Source: a virus
Virus record (IMG/VR): IMGVR_UViG_3300013427_000006
Location: 1 to 36,257 of that record
Strand: one strand, 5' to 3'
Length of the DNA stretch: 36,257 nt
The notes under the pieces were generated by a model. It ran no database searches. It saw only the letters and a program-made list of their open reading frames with translations, and was not told the origin of the DNA. Below, piece after piece: positions 31,145-36,257 of the stretch (position 1 is its first letter; each line of letters begins with the position of its first letter). Position numbers and translations under genes: made by a program.

Positions 31145-31614
31145 GCGCCCCGGTCCGGATCCAGCTGCGCCGCACCAAGGGCTGGCGCAAGCCCGAGGGT
31201 GCCGTCGTCGTGAGCCGGCCGACCAAATGGGGCAACCCGTTCGCCTACCACGATCGCATGGGCGGCCTCGTCCACTACGGCCCTCGACACCTTGAGCGCT
31301 TCGGGCGCGAGTGGGACTTCGAGGGCAGGATCAGCGCGAACGGCACGCACCATGACATGTGGTACTCCCCAGACGACATCATCGAGACGCACGTCCGGTG
31401 GGCAACGCGTGCCGAGGTTGTCGAGCTGTTCCGGCTCACACTCACCGCGCCGACACCGGGGATGCGGATGGCGTACCCGACCCGGGCTGGGCACTTCGCC
31501 GAGTTCCAGTTTCACGAGATCCGCGCTGATCTCGCGGGCAAGGATCTCGCCTGCTGGTGCCCGCTCGACCAGCCGTGCCACGCCGACGTCCTACTCGAGC
31601 TGGCGAACCAGTGA
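31141..31614 (+). CDS. DUF4326 domain protein
   Basis: A 157-residue protein (ATGA overlap). The hallmark elements are present: VVSRPTKWGNPFAY near residues 21-34 and the C-terminal LAGKDLACWCPLDQPCHADVL. This DUF is common in phages, usually with Cys/His residues near the C-terminus; the biochemical role is unknown. Here the centre has an insertion (about residues 45-110) compared with short family members. Confidence 0.85.
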   Translation: MSAPVRIQLRRTKGWRKPEGAVVVSRPTKWGNPFAYHDRMGGLVHYGPRHLERFGREWDFEGRISANGTHHDMWYSPDDIIETHVRWATRAEVVELFRLTLTAPTPGMRMAYPTRAGHFAEFQFHEIRADLAGKDLACWCPLDQPCHADVLLELANQ

Positions 31615-32132
31615 AAGCGCTGACGATCTATCAGCCGTGGGCCACTCTCATCACCCTCGGGGTCAAGCGGATGGAGACCAGGTCCTGGGACACCAAGGTC
31701 CGCGGCCCCGTCGCGATCCACGCCGGGCTGGCGTGGCCGTGCCGGCTCGGGCAGCGGGTCGAGGTCGGGCCGTATGAGGTGGAGCGGGACCAGTCCGGCC
31801 TGCTGCTACGCGGTCCGTTCATGGCCTGGCCCTACCGGCTGCCCATGGGCGCCGTCGTGGCGATCGGGGACCTGTTCCAGACCCGCTCCACGACCAACCC
31901 CGAGCACTGTCCTGACGACTGGGAGCGGTCCCTTGGCGACCACTCCCCGGGCCGGTTCGCGTTCTCGTTCGCGTCCATTTCCCGGATGGTCGAGCCGATC
32001 CCCGCAGTGGGTCGCCAGCGCTTCTGGGCCTGGGACATGCCTGCCGGCCTGGTCCTGCGCGCCGTCGCCAGGCTTGCCGTGCCGCCCTCGCGGCCCGTCG
32101 TGGACGTGCCCGTGGCCGGTGACCACCTATGA
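31611..32132 (+). CDS. ASCH domain protein
   Basis: A 173-residue protein with GTG 31611 (GTGA overlap). The N-terminal TIYQPWATLITLGVKRMETR and later GPVAIHAG, MGAVVAIGDL and the closing FWAWDMPAG strands match ASCH proteins, a beta-barrel fold related to PUA domains that binds RNA or modified nucleosides. Similar genes adjoin DUF4326 genes in other phages. Substrate unknown. Confidence 0.85.
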   Translation: MKALTIYQPWATLITLGVKRMETRSWDTKVRGPVAIHAGLAWPCRLGQRVEVGPYEVERDQSGLLLRGPFMAWPYRLPMGAVVAIGDLFQTRSTTNPEHCPDDWERSLGDHSPGRFAFSFASISRMVEPIPAVGRQRFWAWDMPAGLVLRAVARLAVPPSRPVVDVPVAGDHL

Positions 32133-32323
32133 CCACCAAGGGCATGCCCACAGGAGACCAGCTCGAGCAGGTCTTCCACGCCGCACTGACCGCCGGTGAC
32201 GCCGAGGGTGTGGAGGCCGCGCTGACCGTCATGGTCGGTGTCGACCCCCGCCGGGCCGCGCGGTTGTACGACGACCTACGGACCGCGGTGCGGGTGGCCC
32301 CGTTCATCGAGGCCAAGCCATGA
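32129..32323 (+). CDS. Small helical hypothetical protein
   Basis: A 64-residue protein (ATGA overlap). It is two or three helices (LEQVFHAALTAGDAEGVEAA, DPRRAARLYDDLRTAV) with no motif. It lies between ASCH and VRR-NUC genes. No family recognised. Confidence 0.6.
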   Translation: MTTKGMPTGDQLEQVFHAALTAGDAEGVEAALTVMVGVDPRRAARLYDDLRTAVRVAPFIEAKP

Positions 32324-32711
32324 GGTCCACGATCACCACCTCCGACTACCGGGCCGCGCAAGCCCGGGCGATGTCCGAGGACGAGCTCCTGGCCACCATC
32401 CGCGAGATCGCCGTGACCCTGGGCTGGCGTACGTACCACACGCACCGCTCTGACCGCTCCGAGCCGGGCTGGCCTGACCTGGTTCTGGTCCGTGACAGGC
32501 GGCTCCTGATCCGGGAGCTCAAGTCGATGACCGGCCGCGTCACCCCCGCGCAGGACGAGTGGCTGACCGACTTGGCGATCGCTGGTGTTGACGCCGGCGT
32601 GTGGCGGCCCATTGACCTTCTCTGCGGCGTGATCCTCACCCAGCTGTCCGAACCCGGCCTAATCGTCACCACCTGCACCAACCCCGCCCACAACCAGCCC
32701 AGGAGAACCCC

Positions 32712-32715
<4 letters not shown>
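32320..32715 (+). CDS. VRR-NUC domain nuclease
   Basis: A 131-residue protein (ATGA overlap). It is a minimal VRR-NUC nuclease: an N-terminal helix, HRSDRSEPGWPDLVLV with Asp-53, IRELKS with Glu-66 and Lys-68, and a conserved Gln in VTPAQDEWL. These phage nucleases are thought to resolve branched DNA. Cys in CTNPAHN near the C-terminus is extra. AGGAGA near its 3' end serves the next gene. Confidence 0.88.
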
Positions 32716-33907
<1,192 letters not shown>

Positions 33908-33911
<4 letters not shown>

Positions 33912-34168
33912 GCACCGCTCAGGAGCGCGCCGAAGCCGACCTTGACGACGCCGACCGCTACCCATTCGGCATCGCGATCACGGTGCCCACTCCTGGGGTC
34001 ACGATCGCGATGGCGACCGTCTACGGACCGGCCAACGACACAGCCCTAGCCGAAGCCAACGCCACGATCGAGCGGGTCCGGGCGCTGCTCGGCGACCGTG
34101 ACGGGGCGCTGTGGGCTGTCCGTGGTGTTCGTGAGGCCGACATCCGCGCCGCGCTGGACACCCGGTGA
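33908..34168 (+). CDS. Small hypothetical protein
   Basis: An 86-residue protein (ATGA overlap). It has a beta-like centre (PFGIAITVPTPGVTIAMATV) flanked by acidic helices, with a helix TIERVRALLGDRDG near the middle. No Cys. Family not recognised. Confidence 0.55.
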
Positions 34169-34500
34169 GTCACGGGACGTGCCGGGACTGCGGCGGCTCG
34201 TTCCTGTGGGCACGCACCCCCAAAGGCGCCCTCATGCCCATCGAACCAACCCGCCGCCAGGACGGTGACACCACCGCGAACGTCGCCGCCTACCGGACCG
34301 GCGCCGGTGGCGTGTTCGCCCGCGTCCTCAAAGACGGCGAGGTCCCGGACGGCAACGAGTGGCGCACCGTGGCCCACGTCGTGGTGTGTCCCGCCGCTGT
34401 ACAGGCCAGGGCGGCCCGTAAGGGCGCGCTCAATGGTGTGATCCCCTTCCCCAGTGCTCGGGCCCGAAGGCGCCGCGCCAACGGGGTGAGCCCGCCGTGA
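34165..34500 (+). CDS. Zinc-knuckle protein (paralogue of the 35367 gene)
   Basis: A 111-residue protein with GTG 34165 (GTGA overlap). It begins CRDCGGSFLWARTPKGALMP and later VVVCPAAV. The order CxxC, WA, then a MPIEP motif is shared with the product at 35367 (CRECSRPVIWAK and IPLDKEP), indicating common descent. The C-terminus is basic (RARRRRANG). Role unknown, probably one structural zinc. Confidence 0.65.
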   Translation: MSHGTCRDCGGSFLWARTPKGALMPIEPTRRQDGDTTANVAAYRTGAGGVFARVLKDGEVPDGNEWRTVAHVVVCPAAVQARAARKGALNGVIPFPSARARRRRANGVSPP

Positions 34501-35015
34501 ATCTCCTCGGGTTCAAGGCGCAGAACCACCCGCAACAGACCCTGTCCTCAGAGCCAACGCGCGACGTTGACGACTATGCAACCCACCCGAGGCACTTCGA
34601 GACCTACGCCGAGCGATTCGGTGAGTTCACGCTCGACGTCGCCGCAGCGGCGCACAACACGAAGTGCGAGCGGTTCTTCGACCGAGCGACGGATGGGCTC
34701 CGGCAGTCATGGGCCGGCGAGCATGTCTGGTGCAACCCGCCCTACTCCGCGATCGAGCCGTGGGTCCGCAAGGCATGGGTTGAAGCGCCCGGGACGCGCG
34801 GCATCGTCATGCTGCTCCCGGCCACCCGCACCGAGCAGAAGTGGTGGCAACGGCAGGTCGAACCCCACCGTGACCGCCCCGGATCCGACTTCTGCGTCGA
34901 GTTCCTCCCCGGCCGGATGCGCTTCATCAGGCCAGGCCAACTCGATGTCGGGCCCCACGAGCGCCCCCCGTTCGGATGCTGCTTGCTCATCTGGGAAGGG
35001 GTGAGCCCGCCGTGA
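34497..35015 (+). CDS. Phage DNA N6-adenine methyltransferase (Dam-like)
   Basis: A 172-residue protein with GTG 34497 (GTGA overlap). It shows the phage Dam pattern: DDYATHPRHFETYAERFGE, then TLDVAAAAHNTKC, VWCNPPYSAIEPWV with the NPPY catalytic motif, and a C-terminal strand GRMRFIRPG. It transfers a methyl group from S-adenosylmethionine to adenine in DNA and may protect phage DNA from host restriction. No matching restriction gene is seen nearby, so it is an orphan methylase. Confidence 0.85.
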   Translation: MNLLGFKAQNHPQQTLSSEPTRDVDDYATHPRHFETYAERFGEFTLDVAAAAHNTKCERFFDRATDGLRQSWAGEHVWCNPPYSAIEPWVRKAWVEAPGTRGIVMLLPATRTEQKWWQRQVEPHRDRPGSDFCVEFLPGRMRFIRPGQLDVGPHERPPFGCCLLIWEGVSPP

Positions 35016-35173
35016 TGACCCTGGTGCAGCTCGCCGAGTACTTCCGCGACCAAGCGGTCGAGTGGGCTGACATCGACGCCGACCAGTCCACCCTGTGGAC
35101 CGCGCTGGCCGGCGACGTCGACGACTACCTGGGCACCAACGACGACACGGTCCTGCCCGGGTTGCTGCCGTGA
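35015..35173 (+). CDS. Very small acidic protein
   Basis: A 52-residue protein. ATG 35015 shares one base with the methylase stop codon; an in-frame GTG at 35012 gives a 4-base overlap and one more residue, and either may be used. Sequence is acidic and helical (MTLVQLAEYFRDQAVEWADI), ending before the next GTG. No family recognised. Confidence 0.55.
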   Translation: MTLVQLAEYFRDQAVEWADIDADQSTLWTALAGDVDDYLGTNDDTVLPGLLP

Positions 35174-35370
35174 AACTGCTCGAGGCGATCGCGTTCATCC
35201 CGCTGCTCCTCCAGGACCGGGCCGACGAGCTGCGCGAGGAGGTCGACGCCGACCGCTACGCCGGCCAGCAAGCCGGAATCCGCGACGAGGATCTGGCCCG
35301 GTGCGGGGACCTGCGGCTGGCCTGGGCCGACCTCCTCGACGTCATCGCCGACCCCCGCCGCCGCCGATGA
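35170..35370 (+). CDS. Small acidic protein
   Basis: A 66-residue protein with GTG start overlapping the previous stop. It is helical and charged (LLLQDRADELREEVDADRYA), with one Cys and an Arg-rich end. Upstream in-frame codons overlap the previous gene. Unknown function. Confidence 0.55.
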   Translation: MKLLEAIAFIPLLLQDRADELREEVDADRYAGQQAGIRDEDLARCGDLRLAWADLLDVIADPRRRR

Positions 35371-35672
35371 GCGTCTGCCGAGAGTGTTCGCGGCCGGTGA
35401 TCTGGGCCAAGTCGGTCAACGACGTGGCCATCCCACTGGACAAGGAGCCCAGCATCGTCGGCAATATCCGGCTGCTCGCCGGGATCGCGCACAAAGTCCC
35501 ACCCTCGGGGCTGCCGATCGAGGACGACGACGCCTGGACTTGCCACCTGGACACGTGCACGAAGAAACGCACCTTGGCCGCCGTGACGGACGCGCGCCCG
35601 CGGTGCGGGTCGTGCGGGCTGGTCATGGACCCCCTGTGTGACCCCGGCCAGACCACCCACCCCTGCTGCTGA
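35367..35672 (+). CDS. Zinc-knuckle protein, last gene of the coupled chain
   Basis: A 101-residue protein (ATGA overlap). It has CRECSRPVIWAK at the start, CHLDTC in the middle, and CGSCGLVMDPLCDP plus a closing CC near the end, enough for two zinc sites. The N-terminal third is related to the 34165 product. It is followed by a 13-base gap, breaking the long run of overlaps. Role unknown. Confidence 0.65.
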   Translation: MSVCRECSRPVIWAKSVNDVAIPLDKEPSIVGNIRLLAGIAHKVPPSGLPIEDDDAWTCHLDTCTKKRTLAAVTDARPRCGSCGLVMDPLCDPGQTTHPCC

Positions 35673-35685
35673 AAGGCCCCACCTG

Positions 35686-36126
35686 ATGAGCGAAACACCC
35701 ACCCCACACGCCGACGAGCGCGGCTTCGTGTTCGCCACGTACCCGCCGGTGCCGGTCGAGCCGCCCGTGCCCATGCCGACCGCGGTCCGTGTCGGTCCAG
35801 TGACCTACCGGGTCACCACCGACCCCGACGACTGGGTGCGCGTCGAGCACAAGGTCCAGACCAAAGGCGACTACGGCCACACCCTGAACATCGAGGCCAC
35901 GATCTACATCAACCCCGAAGCAACACCCGACGTGCAACGCGTGACCCTCTGGCACGAGGTCATGCACGCCCTGTGCACGGCCGTCATGGGCTCCCCCGAC
36001 TGGCGCGGCCTCGGCAAGAAGAAGGACGCCAGGGAGGAAGCCGTCGTCTCAATGCTCGAGTCGCCGATCGTCCTGGTGCTGCGGGACAACCCGGGCCTGG
36101 TCGCGTACCTGACCGCCGTCCCGTGA
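35686..36126 (+). CDS. Putative zinc metallopeptidase-like protein
   Basis: A 146-residue protein. ATG 35686 is preceded by GAAAGG (35671-35676). After a Pro-rich N-terminus, residues about 34-100 are beta-rich, ending in LWHEVMHAL with an HExxH motif (His-90, Glu-91, His-94); acidic residues Glu-118/119 in REEAVVSML could be the third ligand. The fold order recalls ImmA/IrrE-type peptidases found in phages, though no linked HTH target is visible here. It may be a structural zinc domain without activity. It ends the rightward early region, 17 bases before the dyad motif. Confidence 0.7.
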   Translation: MSETPTPHADERGFVFATYPPVPVEPPVPMPTAVRVGPVTYRVTTDPDDWVRVEHKVQTKGDYGHTLNIEATIYINPEATPDVQRVTLWHEVMHALCTAVMGSPDWRGLGKKKDAREEAVVSMLESPIVLVLRDNPGLVAYLTAVP

Positions 36127-36143
36127 AAACCCGCCAGGTCGGT

Positions 36144-36171
36144 TGTCGCATGTCGCGTACCACAGGTGACA
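36144..36171 (+). promoter_or_regulatory. Copy 3 of the shared 28-base dyad motif, before the next operon
   Basis: It begins TGTCGCAT and ends CAGGTGACA and is 21 of 28 identical to the copy at 614. It lies in the gap 36127-36257, in which I find no gene. The window ends in GGAAAGG, a probable ribosome binding site for a gene just outside (likely the start of the packaging/head operon, by order in related phages). A downstream TGCGACA (36178-36184) is the inverted form of TGTCGCA (36144-36150). Confidence 0.5.
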
Positions 36172-36257
36172 CCTTGTGCGACACTCAGGATCAGCACCCA
36201 GGCATCTGGGACCACCGCGCCCCCACCGTTGCCCGACGGCCCGCGCTTTCGGAAAGG

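Noticed and set aside
34497-35015. A restriction-modification pair
   Set aside because: The Dam-like methylase has no adjacent endonuclease; the VRR-NUC and MmcB-like nucleases belong to DNA-processing families and are several genes away.

Overview
The window is part of the genome of a temperate, long-tailed (siphovirus-type) phage of a GC-rich actinobacterium. The host group is inferred from the high GC content, two WhiB-type iron-sulphur regulators, actinophage-style protein families, frequent GTG starts, and an attachment site made of the 3' half of a tRNA-Thr(CGT) gene. Terminase, portal and capsid genes are not in the window. A ribosome binding site at the extreme right edge suggests the next operon begins just beyond it.

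Layout. 1-13535 (+): end of a head/connector-region gene, a small gene, the probable major tail protein, two tail assembly chaperone genes, a 1261-residue tape measure protein and seven minor tail or baseplate genes, one with an internal peptidoglycan-binding domain. 13670-15834 (+): lysis region with a coiled-coil membrane protein, a two-domain amidase endolysin, an r1t-like holin and two tiny ORFs. 15872-18777 (-): an XRE-type gene without an ordinary start codon, the attP site, then the lysogeny operon (repressor, small lipoprotein, tyrosine integrase). 18991-19448 (+): Cro-like protein and excisionase behind a promoter that appears leaderless and carries repressor-type half-sites. 19476-36126 (+): the early/accessory region, with YqaJ exonuclease and RecT annealing protein, a ParB-like protein, a dense block of DNA-binding regulators (a WhiB-DUF3846 fusion, HTH plus C2H2 finger, two related HTH proteins, a MerR-like protein, a second WhiB, a winged-helix replication protein), then MmcB-like and VRR-NUC nucleases, DUF4326, ASCH, a protein with a 97-codon hexanucleotide tract, a Dam methylase, small zinc-knuckle proteins and a metallopeptidase-like protein.

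From 19763 to 35672, 32 genes are joined almost without a break. Of 31 junctions, 28 are 4-base ATGA or GTGA overlaps. This implies one long polycistronic message with translational coupling throughout. attP lies intact between the lysis genes and integrase, so the sequence is the virion or excised form and not an integrated prophage. On integration the ends would be the integrase side and the lysis/XRE side.

The most interesting unexplained signals are: a 28-base imperfect dyad shared by three intergenic regions (614, 13621 and 36144), each at the head of a late operon; the WhiB-DUF3846 fusion; the lysogeny operon with an embedded lipoprotein; the XRE gene lacking a usable start codon before its HTH; and the expanded GCCGNT repeat. 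All functions are assigned by reading motifs by eye; no database search was run.
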